A stretch of 64,000 nt of DNA from SIG673 sp045638685 (GCA_045638685.1 JAZUBT010000018.1:1-64000), one strand, 5' to 3'. Counted from the first letter of the stretch, positions 52,168 through 61,976 are shown. The notes: generated by a model from the sequence alone, not told the origin. Numbers and translations are program-made.

Positions 52168-53248
52168 GAAACGCATTCTTTTTTTAGCCCAGCATTTTAT
52201 CACTCTGTATTCATTCAGACGTGAGCTCATTGAGCGGCTTTGTAAGGAAGGCCACGAAGTATTTTTATCTCTTCCCGAAGCTGACGACAACAAATACTTT
52301 GAGGATCTCGGCTGCAAAATCGTGATTACCGATATAGACCGCCGAGGCGTTAATCCGGTAAAGGATTTAAAGCTAATTGCCTTTTACAAAAAGATGATTC
52401 GTAAAATTAGTCCGGATATTATCTTCTCCTACACAATTAAGCCTAACGTATATGGCTCTATGGTAACGAACGGTAAGTATAAACAGGTTTGTAATATAAC
52501 GGGAACCGGCGGAACCTTCCTCGAAGACAATCTGGTAGCCAAGATTTGCAAAATGCTTTACCGCCACTCGGTTAAAAAATGCTACAAGGTCTTTTTCCAA
52601 AACACCGGCGATAGGGACATGTTTGTAAAAAACAAAATGGTTAAGGACAACTGGGACATGCTGCCGGGCTCCGGTGTCAACCTTGAACAGTTTTCAGTTA
52701 CCCCGTTACCTGACAGCGGCGATATAAACTTTATATTCATTGGCCGAGTTATGAAATTAAAGGGCATTGATGAGTATTTGGAAGCAGCTAAGGCTATAAA
52801 AGAAAAATATCCGAATACAAACTTCTATATTGCCGGATTTATAGAGGAAGGCGAGTACAAAGAGAAGGTTGCCGAATACGGAGATGCGGTCGTGCCGCTT
52901 GGCTTTATTAAGGATATAACGACAGAGATTAAGAAATGCCATTGCACCGTTTTACCCTCGCACGGCGGCGAGGGAGTACCCAACGTTCTTCTTGAGAGCG
53001 CCGCAATGGGCAGAATCTGTATCGGCTCGAACATTCCCGGTACGGCTGACGTAATTTCCGACGGTAGGACAGGCTATCTGTTTGAGCCCGGAAACGCCAG
53101 CAGCTTGGTTGAGGCCATAGAAAAGGTAATAAAGCTGACGGACGAGCAGAGGAAAGAAATGGGTCTGTCCGGCAGATTAAAGGTTGAAAAGGAATTCAAC
53201 CGAGAGATTGTTATACAGAAGTATGTAGATGAGGTTGAGAAGGCATGA
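52160..53248 (+). CDS. Glycosyltransferase family 4 (PglA-like)
   Basis: The ATG at 52160 (GAGG upstream, overlapping the transferase stop) gives 362 residues; a longer frame from 52058 lies within the previous gene. It has a GT-B fold with an N-terminal acceptor domain and C-terminal donor motifs FIGRVMKLKGIDEYLEAA and the E-x7-E site HGGEGVPNVLLESAAMG. The SYTIKPNVYGS and NITGTGGTF segments recall PglA, which adds the second sugar to a PglC product. That fits the preceding genes. Confidence 0.88.
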   Translation: MDKKRILFLAQHFITLYSFRRELIERLCKEGHEVFLSLPEADDNKYFEDLGCKIVITDIDRRGVNPVKDLKLIAFYKKMIRKISPDIIFSYTIKPNVYGSMVTNGKYKQVCNITGTGGTFLEDNLVAKICKMLYRHSVKKCYKVFFQNTGDRDMFVKNKMVKDNWDMLPGSGVNLEQFSVTPLPDSGDINFIFIGRVMKLKGIDEYLEAAKAIKEKYPNTNFYIAGFIEEGEYKEKVAEYGDAVVPLGFIKDITTEIKKCHCTVLPSHGGEGVPNVLLESAAMGRICIGSNIPGTADVISDGRTGYLFEPGNASSLVEAIEKVIKLTDEQRKEMGLSGRLKVEKEFNREIVIQKYVDEVEKA

Positions 53249-53799
53249 AGGACATACTGAAAAATATAGTCGCCATTTTACGGGCAAACATTATATTTGG
53301 CTGGAAACGAATATTCGGTAAATGCAGCTACAAGAACATTGTTCGCGTTTTCAGGGGCGCAGACGTTACTGTCGGTAAGGGTGGCAAGCTCGTTATCGGA
53401 AAAGGCGTCGCCATAGGCGCGCGTTCGATTTGTACGGTGCGCAAGGGCGCCGTTTTGAAGCTGGGCGCGATGTCTAACCTAAACAGCGACTGCAAGATAG
53501 TTTGCCATGAAAAAATAGAAATCGGCGAGAATACGATATTCGGCCCCAACGTGCTTGTTTACGACCACGATCATTTGTACGACACCGAAAGCGGCGTAAG
53601 GCGCAAAGAATATGTTTCGTCGGAAATCGTGATTGGCAAAAACTGTTGGATTGGAGCAAATACCGTTATTTTACGCGGAACTCACATCGGAGACAACTGT
53701 CTTGTCGGCGCCGGCAGTGTGGTAAAAGGCGATTTCCCCTCGGGAAGCAAAATTATCCAAAAGAGAACGGACGTTCGAAACGCGGGAGGCAAAGCATGA
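53245..53799 (+). CDS. Hexapeptide-repeat acyltransferase (WbbJ/Maa-like)
   Basis: This 184-residue left-handed beta-helix protein has repeats from about residue 45 to 170, including YDHDHLYD with the catalytic-type histidine, and IGKNCWIGANTVILRGTHIGDN. It probably acetylates a sugar of the repeat unit using acetyl-CoA. It starts with an ATGA overlap with the previous gene and ends with an ATGA overlap with the next, so translation is coupled. Confidence 0.87.
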   Translation: MKDILKNIVAILRANIIFGWKRIFGKCSYKNIVRVFRGADVTVGKGGKLVIGKGVAIGARSICTVRKGAVLKLGAMSNLNSDCKIVCHEKIEIGENTIFGPNVLVYDHDHLYDTESGVRRKEYVSSEIVIGKNCWIGANTVILRGTHIGDNCLVGAGSVVKGDFPSGSKIIQKRTDVRNAGGKA

Positions 53800-54941
53800 G
53801 GATATTTATAGCCACGGATATAAATATTATCCTTTGCGACGGCAAGATTCTTGCAAACGGAAAGCACTCCACCATTTTAAGAAGATATTACAATGCCTTT
53901 GGTCCGATTGTTTTGTGCGCTCGATACAGCAACATTGAGGATAACCAAAAAGGGCTTAACGATATAAGTGATATTGTTGACTCAACAGTAGCGGTAGGTT
54001 CGCTTTACAGTATGTTTTTAAACAAATGCAATGCGAAAATAGAGGCTGCGATGAAGGACTGTGATTTGGTTGTTGGCAGATGCCCGTCAATAGCCGCGTA
54101 CAAAGCGGCAGATATCGCAAAAAAACTGAAAAAACCGTTTTTTGCGGAATCAATGGGTTGCGCGTGGGACGCATATTGGAACCACGGTATTGTCGGCAAA
54201 GTGATTGCGCCCTATATGTTTTTGAAAATGAAAAGCGTCGTAAAAAGAGCAGACTTTGCGCTTTACGTTACAAGTGAATTTCTGCAAAAACGGTATCCCT
54301 GTAAAAACGACAGCGTTGCGGCGTCAAACGTTCTTATAGAAAAAATCGACGAGTCGGTTTTGAACAAAAGAGCCGAAAAGACAAATGAAAGCGTTGTTAC
54401 TTTAATGACAACGGCTGCCGTTAACGTTAAATATAAAGGACAGCAGTACGTCATAAGAGCCATTCCGAGGCTGAATAAATTAGGCGTGCGCGTAAAATAC
54501 GTTTTGGTTGGCGAGGGCGACGATTCGTATCTCAGGAGCGAGGCCGAGAAGCTCGGCGTGTCCGAGCAGGTAATTTTCAAGGGCAGAATGCCGCTTGACG
54601 AGGTGTTTACGTTGCTTGACGAGGCGGACGTTTACATACAGCCGAGCTTACAGGAAGGCTTGCCCCGCGCAATGATAGAAGCTATGAGCCGCGGTTGCGC
54701 GTGTATCGGCGCAAGAACAGCGGGAATCCCCGAGCTTATAGATGACGAGTTTGTGGTAAGAAGAAAAAGCGTTTCCGATATCGTAGAACGCATTTGTAAG
54801 TATGTAAATTTGTCAAAAGAGGAAAAGCTCCTGATTTCCAAGCGAAACTTTGAAGAAGCGAAGGGGTATCACACCTCCGTGCTTAATGAACGAAGAAACG
54901 CGTATTATACCAAAATAAAAGACAAGCTTATAGAAAAATAA
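53796..54941 (+). CDS. Glycosyltransferase family 4
   Basis: The ATG at 53796 follows GGGAGG by five bases and gives 381 residues; a longer upstream frame is inside the acyltransferase gene. The C-terminal half has KGQQYVIRAIPRLN, VLVGEGDD, VIFKGRMPLDEV and the donor site PSLQEGLPRAMIEAMSRG. It transfers an unknown sugar in repeat-unit assembly. The N-terminal domain (MRIFIATDINIIL) is diverged. Cytoplasmic. Confidence 0.85.
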   Translation: MRIFIATDINIILCDGKILANGKHSTILRRYYNAFGPIVLCARYSNIEDNQKGLNDISDIVDSTVAVGSLYSMFLNKCNAKIEAAMKDCDLVVGRCPSIAAYKAADIAKKLKKPFFAESMGCAWDAYWNHGIVGKVIAPYMFLKMKSVVKRADFALYVTSEFLQKRYPCKNDSVAASNVLIEKIDESVLNKRAEKTNESVVTLMTTAAVNVKYKGQQYVIRAIPRLNKLGVRVKYVLVGEGDDSYLRSEAEKLGVSEQVIFKGRMPLDEVFTLLDEADVYIQPSLQEGLPRAMIEAMSRGCACIGARTAGIPELIDDEFVVRRKSVSDIVERICKYVNLSKEEKLLISKRNFEEAKGYHTSVLNERRNAYYTKIKDKLIEK

Positions 54942-54960
54942 GCAAGGTTGTGGAAGGTTT

Positions 54961-56076
54961 ATGAAGAAAATAATCATTTATTGCACCAGTCTTGATCGAG
55001 GCGGCGCGGAAAGGGTAACTGTTTACCTCACCGAATATCTTATCCATAACGGAATAGAATGTGAAATTCTTACCGAAAGATTCGGCAAGAATGAATATGC
55101 GGTTCCCGACGGAGTTAAGAGAGTTTCTATTTCAAGCACAAAAAAGCCTTTTGCTTTTAAAAAGGTGAGCCTACTACGTCGCGAAATTAAAAAAAGCGGC
55201 GCTGACACCGTGCTTGTAATGGGTGTACCGAATTGTATTTGGTTAATCCCTGCCTGTCTGGGGCTGGGCGTAAAGGTGATTGTTTCCGAGCGTAATGACC
55301 CCAAAAATTTTGCCGGTAAAAAGCCGGTCAAGATTCTTTCACGCTTTTTAATGAGATTTGCTCACGGCTTTGTGTTCCAAACCAACGACGCCAAAGCGTT
55401 TTACGACAAAAAGCTCAAAGGTCGCGGACAGGTTATATTCAACCCTCTTATAACCGACAATTTGCCAAACGTATATGAGGGGCAGCGAACGAAAGCTATT
55501 GTTACCGCAGGAAGACTGGTAACTCAAAAGAACCAAAAGATGCTTATATCGGCGTTTGCAGACGTTTCAAAAAAGCATCCCGAATATAACCTTATAATCT
55601 ACGGCGAAGGCCCTCTCCGCGAGACGCTTGAAGCACAGGCGGCAGAGCTTGGAATTAAGGATAAGGTTTTTCTGCCGGGTAATACAAGCGACCTTCTTCA
55701 GCATACCAAGAATGCGGCAATCTTTGTTCTGCCCTCTGATTTTGAGGGAATGCCGAATGCTCTCATAGAAGCGATGGCGATAGGACTTCCGTGTATTTCT
55801 ACCGACTGCCCGTGCGGCGGACCGAGAGAATTGATTACGGACGGTCAAAACGGCATTCTGGTTCCGGTCAGAGACGGGGCGCGGCTAACTGAGGCAATGA
55901 TACGATTAATCGAAGACCAAGCCCTTGCCCATAACATCGGGGAAAGGGCGGCCGAAATTCGAAATCGTTTGAACAGCGAGGTAATAGGACGTCAATGGAT
56001 AGACTATCTGTCAGGCGTAAGCACGAAGTTGACGGGGTTCTGTAGGAGGACGGATAATAATAATGAATCGAATTAG
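54961..56076 (+). CDS. Glycosyltransferase family 4
   Basis: This 371-residue GT-B enzyme starts IIIYCTSLDRGGAERVTVYL, where the GGAE motif is typical of GT4 polysaccharide enzymes. The donor site contains TAGRLVTQKNQKML, YGEGPLRE and PSDFEGMPNALIEAMAIG. GGAAGG lies before the ATG. It overlaps wzy by 14 bases. Donor and acceptor sugars are unknown. Confidence 0.9.
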   Translation: MKKIIIYCTSLDRGGAERVTVYLTEYLIHNGIECEILTERFGKNEYAVPDGVKRVSISSTKKPFAFKKVSLLRREIKKSGADTVLVMGVPNCIWLIPACLGLGVKVIVSERNDPKNFAGKKPVKILSRFLMRFAHGFVFQTNDAKAFYDKKLKGRGQVIFNPLITDNLPNVYEGQRTKAIVTAGRLVTQKNQKMLISAFADVSKKHPEYNLIIYGEGPLRETLEAQAAELGIKDKVFLPGNTSDLLQHTKNAAIFVLPSDFEGMPNALIEAMAIGLPCISTDCPCGGPRELITDGQNGILVPVRDGARLTEAMIRLIEDQALAHNIGERAAEIRNRLNSEVIGRQWIDYLSGVSTKLTGFCRRTDNNNESN

Positions 56077-57526
56077 TAAAAAAATAATCGGCGCTATAAT
56101 AGACGTGGTGGCAGCAATCATTGTCATGGTGCTATGGTTTATTTTGACGAAAAACAACAGCAACGATTTATGGCTGAAAAGCTTTCTGCTTTTCTGTATT
56201 TCCGTAGGCTATCTAATCGCATGGATAAAACGAACGCATTCTTTTAAATCACTGTTTTTGTTTTTCTTTCTTTACAGCACTCTGACGAATGCCGGACAGC
56301 TGTTTTTGTCGGTATTTTCCATCGACATCATTTACACGTTCAGCGTTTTCGATATTACCGAAACCGCCGTTATGAGCAAGGCCATTGATTATCAGACGAT
56401 ATGCACTGTTTTGATGTGCACCGGCGCGCTACTCGCTCATAGGCTTCACTCTGTGCCGACGGAGGTTAAAAAACAGTCGTTTGATGAGCAGAGCGGCCTT
56501 CTCAGAAAAGAAGGCTGGTCCACTCAGGACATGCTCTTTGTGGTTCTGGGAATCGTTTACTGTTTCTTAAACCTTATTAAACTCGGTTCAAGAGTGGATC
56601 AAGAGTATTTTGACGCTTTTAACAGCGGAGAAGTCCAAAGCGCACCGTTCCTGCTGCAGCTTGCGTTTTATATTTTTATGTATTATGCTTGCTTTACACA
56701 TAGGGTAAAGGGAGATCCGTTCAGAAAGGTGATTGTAGCCGTCAATATCATGGTGGGAATATCCAACATGCTGTTCGGTTCACGAAACGTTATTATTCCT
56801 CTGGTTTTCGGAATGGTATTCCTCTGGAGCTACGATTTTAAAAAGCTCTCCCTTAAAAAGATTATCGGCATTTTCCTGCTCGTAATATTTGCGTTTTACA
56901 TTTTAGGCGCGTTTGTTAATATTCGAAGAGTATCGCTTTCCGAGCTTAGCTTTTCCTTTATTATGGACTCCCTGTTTGGCGCCAGTATAGCTGATCAGCT
57001 CGTAATAAGTATTTCCGAAATGGGCGGGTCTCTGCGAGTACTAACAACCACTATTCAGGAAATTGATCAGGGAATTATAGCAAGCGAGCCTACTTTCCTC
57101 TATACGGTATTAAAGGGAATAGTACCCAAGGTGGATATTCTGGAGTTCGCGGGAATTACAGAGCCTGTACGTTGGGGGCTTTCTGTATGGATAACCGATT
57201 CGCACGGTTCAACCGCGGGCTGGGGCTATTCCATGTATGCGGAGGCGTACTACAACTTCAAGGAATTCGGATGTATATTTATGGGTCTGTTCGGATACTT
57301 CTACGTCTGGCTTGAAAGCAAGATTGAAAAGTGGTATTTGAATGGCCATACTGTCATGGCATCAGGCTGGCTGTTTGCGGCAGCATATATCATTTTCTTA
57401 GCCAGAGCGGATAGCATACTTTTCGTATCGCGTCTAAGGTACGCGCTGTATCTTGGCATACTGTGTATGTGTCTCCGCGGAAGAGTCCGTATTCCCGAAA
57501 CAAGATTTACGATAAGAAAATCATAA
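56063..57526 (+). CDS. wzy: Oligosaccharide repeat unit polymerase (Wzy-like)
   Basis: This 487-residue protein has about twelve hydrophobic helices and a long external loop in the second half (around 300-390). Basic residues such as FGSRNVIIPLVFG near 238 fit Wzy polymerases, which join repeat units at the outer membrane face. Sequence is poorly conserved in this family, so the call rests on topology and position between glycosyltransferases and sugar genes. AGGAGG precedes the ATG. Confidence 0.8.
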   Translation: MNRISKKIIGAIIDVVAAIIVMVLWFILTKNNSNDLWLKSFLLFCISVGYLIAWIKRTHSFKSLFLFFFLYSTLTNAGQLFLSVFSIDIIYTFSVFDITETAVMSKAIDYQTICTVLMCTGALLAHRLHSVPTEVKKQSFDEQSGLLRKEGWSTQDMLFVVLGIVYCFLNLIKLGSRVDQEYFDAFNSGEVQSAPFLLQLAFYIFMYYACFTHRVKGDPFRKVIVAVNIMVGISNMLFGSRNVIIPLVFGMVFLWSYDFKKLSLKKIIGIFLLVIFAFYILGAFVNIRRVSLSELSFSFIMDSLFGASIADQLVISISEMGGSLRVLTTTIQEIDQGIIASEPTFLYTVLKGIVPKVDILEFAGITEPVRWGLSVWITDSHGSTAGWGYSMYAEAYYNFKEFGCIFMGLFGYFYVWLESKIEKWYLNGHTVMASGWLFAAAYIIFLARADSILFVSRLRYALYLGILCMCLRGRVRIPETRFTIRKS

Positions 57527-57574
57527 ACAACTGTACCTGTAACAAACGATTGATTGCAGAAAGGAGAATAAAAC

Positions 57575-58354
57575 GTGAAAGTTGTTATTTTAGCAGGAGG
57601 ATTCGGCACCCGTATTTCCGAAGAATCTGCTTTTAAACCTAAACCTATGCTCGAAATTGGAGGTATGCCTATCCTTTGGCATATTATGAAAGGCTATTCT
57701 CATTATGGGTATAATGAGTTTGTCATTTGCGCCGGATATAAGCAACATATAATCAAAGAATGGTTTGCGGATTATTTTTTGCATACCTCTGACGTTACGT
57801 TTGATTTCACCAACGGCAGTGAGATGATTGTACACAATAAACACGCAGAGCCCTGGAAGGTAACAATCGTTGACACAGGACTTAACACCCAAACCGGCGG
57901 ACGTGTAAAGCGGATACGGGATTACATAGGTAATGAACCCTTTATGCTGACGTACGGCGACGCGGTTGGCGATGTTAATATCGAAGAATTAGTTGCGTAC
58001 CACAAAGCGCACGGAGCTATCGGAACAATGTCGATGTATAACTTTGGTCAGAACAAAGGTGTTGTCGAGTTTGGTAAGGACGGCAGAATCGCCGCATTCC
58101 GTGAGAAAAGCGATTTGGACGGAGACCTTATTAATATCGGATTTATGGTTTTTGAGCCACAGCTGTTCGATTACATTGAGGGAGACAGTACCGTCTTCGA
58201 AAAGGGACCGCTTACTCAGCTTGTCGCTGAGCAGCAATTAGTCGGATATGTTCATAAGGGTTATTGGCAGTGTATGGACACTCTGCGTGAAAAACAGCAA
58301 CTTGAAAAATACTGGGACAGCGGAAAAGCTCCGTGGAAGCTCTGGGAGGACTAA
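57575..58354 (+). CDS. rfbF: Glucose-1-phosphate cytidylyltransferase
   Basis: This 259-residue nucleotidyltransferase starts KVVILAGGFGTRISEESAFKPKPM, the sugar-nucleotide signature, and contains GGMPILWHIMKGYSHYGYNEFVICAGYK and LTYGDAVGDV, as in RfbF. It makes CDP-glucose from glucose 1-phosphate and CTP, the entry to CDP-linked deoxysugars. GTG start with AAAGGAG. The next gene encodes the following step. Confidence 0.94.
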   Translation: MKVVILAGGFGTRISEESAFKPKPMLEIGGMPILWHIMKGYSHYGYNEFVICAGYKQHIIKEWFADYFLHTSDVTFDFTNGSEMIVHNKHAEPWKVTIVDTGLNTQTGGRVKRIRDYIGNEPFMLTYGDAVGDVNIEELVAYHKAHGAIGTMSMYNFGQNKGVVEFGKDGRIAAFREKSDLDGDLINIGFMVFEPQLFDYIEGDSTVFEKGPLTQLVAEQQLVGYVHKGYWQCMDTLREKQQLEKYWDSGKAPWKLWED

Positions 58355-58356
58355 AA

Positions 58357-59406
58357 ATGATAGACTTAGCATTCTATAAGGATAAAAAGGTCTTTGTTAC
58401 CGGGCACACCGGATTCAAGGGCAGCTGGCTTTGCAAGATGCTGGTTAATGCAGGCGCGAAGGTTACCGGTTTTTCTTTGAATCCGCCAACGGCACCGTCG
58501 CTCTTTGAGATTGCCGATATTGCAAGTGATATTGATTCCGTAATCGGTGATATCAGAGATCTTTCGGCGATGAAAGCCGCGTTTGATAAAGCGCAGCCGG
58601 AGATTGTTCTTCATTTGGCTGCACAGCCCATTGTACGCGACAGCTATAAAAACCCCGTCTATACATATGAAACAAACGTAATGGGAACGGTTAACATTCT
58701 CGAATGTATCCGTAACAGCTCCTGCGTAAAATCATTTCTTAACGTAACTACCGATAAGGTGTACTTGAATAAGGAATGGGCGTGGGGGTACCGTGAAAAC
58801 GAGGAGCTTGACGGATACGATCCTTATTCCAACTCCAAGTCCTGCTCGGAGCTGGTAACCCACAGCTATAAAAACAGCTTCTTTTCAGACGGACACGTTG
58901 CCATTTCCACCGCGCGAGCCGGTAACGTTATCGGCGGCGGTGATTTCGCCAACGACCGCATTATTCCCGACTGCGTGCGCGCGGCAATGAAGCACGAGGA
59001 TATAATTGTTCGTAACCCCTTTTCCACACGTCCGTACCAACACGTCCTTGAGCCGCTGTACGCTTATCTTATGATTGCGGCAAGGCAGTACGAGGACGGG
59101 CGTTTCGCCGGCTATTATAACGTAGGTCCCGACGACACAGATTGTTTCCAGACCGGTGCGTTAGTGGATTTGTTTGTCAGCAAATGGGGAGAGGGCTTAA
59201 AGTGGATTAACCGTTACGACGGCGGTCCGCATGAAGCAAACTTCCTTAAGCTCGACTGCTCCAAGCTGAAGAGCACCTTTAACTGGAAGCCGCGTTGGAA
59301 TCTTGACACGGCAATCGAGAAGGTGGTTGAATGGACTAAGTGCTGGGCTGCTTGTGGCGACGTCAGAGCCTGCATGGATAAGCAGATTGAGGAGTTTTTA
59401 AACTAA
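58357..59406 (+). CDS. rfbG: CDP-glucose 4,6-dehydratase
   Basis: The ATG at 58357 has GGGAGGA upstream, only two bases after the rfbF stop, giving 349 residues. The SDR motif VFVTGHTGFKGSWLCKML is diagnostic for RfbG, followed by LAAQPIVRDSY, NVTTDKVY, and the catalytic Tyr-Lys in DPYSNSKSCSEL. It turns CDP-glucose into CDP-4-keto-6-deoxyglucose. Confidence 0.95.
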   Translation: MIDLAFYKDKKVFVTGHTGFKGSWLCKMLVNAGAKVTGFSLNPPTAPSLFEIADIASDIDSVIGDIRDLSAMKAAFDKAQPEIVLHLAAQPIVRDSYKNPVYTYETNVMGTVNILECIRNSSCVKSFLNVTTDKVYLNKEWAWGYRENEELDGYDPYSNSKSCSELVTHSYKNSFFSDGHVAISTARAGNVIGGGDFANDRIIPDCVRAAMKHEDIIVRNPFSTRPYQHVLEPLYAYLMIAARQYEDGRFAGYYNVGPDDTDCFQTGALVDLFVSKWGEGLKWINRYDGGPHEANFLKLDCSKLKSTFNWKPRWNLDTAIEKVVEWTKCWAACGDVRACMDKQIEEFLN

Positions 59407-59421
59407 GCGAGGAAAAATAAA

Positions 59422-60333
59422 ATGCAGAAAGTTATTATTACCGGCGCAGACGGCTTTGTAGGAAGCTATACAGTGGCGCATTTTCTTAAAGAGGGATGCG
59501 AGGTTCTCGCTCTTGACATTGGTGAAACGCCCAAAAGGTTAACCGAAAAAGAAGGCTTAACCTATATGCAATGTGATATTTCAGATACTAAAGCCATGCT
59601 GCAAAAAATTCCACAAGGGATATATGACACATTTATACATTTCGCTTGGGCCGGTTCTGCCGGGCCTGCGCGTGTAGATTATAATCTGCAGATGCAGAAC
59701 GCCCTTAACACGGTCGAGTGCATGAAAACAGCAAAGGAGCTTGGCTGTACCCGTTTTGTGTGTGCCGGCAGCATTATGGAGTACGAGGTTGAAGCTGCAA
59801 TTCATTCTCAAGGCAGCAAACCCGGAATGGGCTATATTTACGGTATGGGTAAGCACATTGCACACTGCATGTGCAAATCCGTAGCGGTTGATATCGGCAT
59901 TGAGCTGCTATGGCCGATGATCACCAACGCGTACGGAGTCGGCGAGCTTTCTCCGAGATTTGTAAACACCACGCTGCGCAAAATTATCAATGGCGAAAAG
60001 CTTGAGTTTACGTCAGGTACTCAGAATTACGATTTCGTCTATGTGTCGGACGTAGCAAAGGCGTTCTATTTGGTTGCAAAGAACGGAAGGCCCTTCTGCG
60101 AATACATGATAGGCAGCGGAAACGCCAAGCCTCTTAAAGAGTTCATTATAGAAATGGTTAGCGCGTGCTCCGACGATGCTGTGCCTCATTTCGGAGACGT
60201 TCCGTTTACGGGAACGAATATGCCGCTTGGTACGTTTAGCATCGCGGATATAAAGAACGATTGCGGCTTTACACCGGACGTATCCTTTGCAACGGGAACA
60301 CGTATGACAATGAACTGGCTTAAAACCGTATAG
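59422..60333 (+). CDS. NAD-dependent epimerase/dehydratase family enzyme, probable CDP-4-ketosugar reductase
   Basis: This 303-residue extended SDR has VIITGADGFVGSYTVAHFL at the N-terminus, FAWAGSAGP near 75, Ser in CAGSIMEYE and YGMGKHIAH for the Tyr-Lys pair. Its position after rfbF and rfbG suggests it reduces the 4-keto group of a CDP-6-deoxy sugar, as RfbJ (CDP-abequose synthase) does. RfbH and its reductase partner, needed for 3,6-dideoxy sugars, are not seen, so the product may be a plain 6-deoxyhexose. Confidence 0.8.
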   Translation: MQKVIITGADGFVGSYTVAHFLKEGCEVLALDIGETPKRLTEKEGLTYMQCDISDTKAMLQKIPQGIYDTFIHFAWAGSAGPARVDYNLQMQNALNTVECMKTAKELGCTRFVCAGSIMEYEVEAAIHSQGSKPGMGYIYGMGKHIAHCMCKSVAVDIGIELLWPMITNAYGVGELSPRFVNTTLRKIINGEKLEFTSGTQNYDFVYVSDVAKAFYLVAKNGRPFCEYMIGSGNAKPLKEFIIEMVSACSDDAVPHFGDVPFTGTNMPLGTFSIADIKNDCGFTPDVSFATGTRMTMNWLKTV

Positions 60334-60343
60334 GAGCGTAAAA

Positions 60344-61420
60344 ATGGAAACTGTAAAAAGTACAAACACTAAATATAATGGAACAATAGAAATCCTCAGA
60401 TATTTTTTCACTATCATAGTAGCTGTCTTACACTTGTGGCATAACTTATTCGGTAACGGGTGGCTATTTGAAGGAGGGTATCTCGCAGTAGATTTCTTCT
60501 TTATACTGTCCGGATTGTATATGTCCATTTCTTTGGACAAAAGACCCCAAAACCCTTTTGTTTTCACCTTTAATAAGTGGAAAAACATGGCGTACATATA
60601 CGTATCATCTATCCTTGTCTCATTACTATTGCGAGGCACAAAAAGCCCGCTTTCAATAATCAAGGGAGCGTTTGTTGCCATACCGGATATTTTGGGCTTA
60701 CAAATGAGCGGGTTTGCTTATCCATCGGCAAACGGCATTCTTTGGTATGTGTCATCCATGCTAATTGTTGGTTTTTTCCTATCTTTTTTATATACGAAAA
60801 ATAAGGACGTGTTCGTGAAATTTTTGGCGCCAACATTCGTCCTGCTCGGATACGCTTATATTTTTCACAAAAATGGAAATCTCGATGCAACAAAAGCAAT
60901 CGAAAACGGATTTATACCTCTGGGGATTATAAGAGGGTTTAGCGGAATGAGCGCAGGTGTTCTTTTGAGAACAGGATGCGACGCATTCAAGGATTCTGTT
61001 AATGTCTGCAACAACAAAACAAAGGCACTATTCTCTGCATTGCAGCTTTTTGGATTTGTCATTATGGCAATCTGTTTTGCAATGCCTCACTCAAAGTATG
61101 ATTTTTATATGTTGTTTGCTATAATTGCCATATTAATCCCTTCGTATATCCAATGCTTTTTTGGAAGTTCCATATTCAATCGACTTGGAAACAATTTGGT
61201 TAAATTCTTTGGCAAGCAATTTAGCTTAGCAATGTATGCATATTCGACGATTGTTTATACAGTTCTTGGATATTTTATTGATTTCAACTCGTTGGGTAAG
61301 ATCAAGGCTGTTTTAGTATATCTACCTGTTTTATTTGTAACGGGTTTAATTGTTTCGAAAATAACTGACTTTATATCAAAAATTCAAAAAAGGGAAAATA
61401 AACATGATACAAAAATTTGA
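60344..61420 (+). CDS. Membrane acyltransferase, family 3
   Basis: This 358-residue protein has about ten membrane helices. The N-terminal pattern VAVLHLWHNLF and GGYLAVDFFFILSGLYMS is the acyltransferase-3 signature with its catalytic His. It likely acetylates the polysaccharide during export. The gene is clearly richer in A and T than its neighbours, and several codons differ in use, which suggests separate acquisition. The next gene overlaps its 3' end by 17 bases. Confidence 0.85.
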   Translation: METVKSTNTKYNGTIEILRYFFTIIVAVLHLWHNLFGNGWLFEGGYLAVDFFFILSGLYMSISLDKRPQNPFVFTFNKWKNMAYIYVSSILVSLLLRGTKSPLSIIKGAFVAIPDILGLQMSGFAYPSANGILWYVSSMLIVGFFLSFLYTKNKDVFVKFLAPTFVLLGYAYIFHKNGNLDATKAIENGFIPLGIIRGFSGMSAGVLLRTGCDAFKDSVNVCNNKTKALFSALQLFGFVIMAICFAMPHSKYDFYMLFAIIAILIPSYIQCFFGSSIFNRLGNNLVKFFGKQFSLAMYAYSTIVYTVLGYFIDFNSLGKIKAVLVYLPVLFVTGLIVSKITDFISKIQKRENKHDTKI

Positions 61421-61976
61421 ATTTAACGAGCTTGACCTGAAGGGCGCTTATCACATTAAGCCGTTTTACGCCACCGACGATCGCGGCGGCTTGATTAAAG
61501 ACTACAATATTGATACCTTCAAGGCAAACGGAATAGACCATGATTTAAAAGAGGTGTTCTATACTCTTTCCAAGCGAGGCGTCATTCGAGCTACGCACTT
61601 CCAGCTGGTAAAGCAACAGGCTAAGCTTGTGCGCTGTGTAAGCGGCCATGTATATGACGTAATCGTCGATCTTAGACCTGACTCTCCTACGTTCGGTCAA
61701 TGGAGAGGCTTCCACCTGACCGGCGATAATACGGAAATGCTGCTGGTTCCTCAGTATTTCGGACACGGATACCTTGTTTTGGAGGATTCCGTAGTATCCT
61801 ACAAGTGCGCTGAGGTCTTCTATGGTGAAGGCGATTCAGGCATCATGTATAACGATCCGGACATCGGTATTGAATGGCCCTTTGAGAAGATCGGCGGCAT
61901 CGAAAATCTAATCATCAGCGAAAAAGATAAGAACCTAATGAGTTTTAAGGAGTACAAGGAAATTGTCAAAAAATAA
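61404..61976 (+). CDS. RmlC-like sugar 3,5-epimerase (dTDP-4-dehydrorhamnose epimerase family)
   Basis: This 190-residue cupin-fold enzyme keeps the RmlC core: VIRATHFQLVKQQAKLVRCV (catalytic His), YDVIVDLRPDSPTFGQWRG, VPQYFGHGYLVLED and NDPDIGIEWP. No rmlA, B or D lies here, and the neighbours make CDP-4-keto-6-deoxyglucose, so its substrate may be a CDP-sugar. Single C3 or C5 epimerisation is possible. It overlaps the acyltransferase and flippase genes. Confidence 0.88.
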   Translation: MIQKFEFNELDLKGAYHIKPFYATDDRGGLIKDYNIDTFKANGIDHDLKEVFYTLSKRGVIRATHFQLVKQQAKLVRCVSGHVYDVIVDLRPDSPTFGQWRGFHLTGDNTEMLLVPQYFGHGYLVLEDSVVSYKCAEVFYGEGDSGIMYNDPDIGIEWPFEKIGGIENLIISEKDKNLMSFKEYKEIVKK

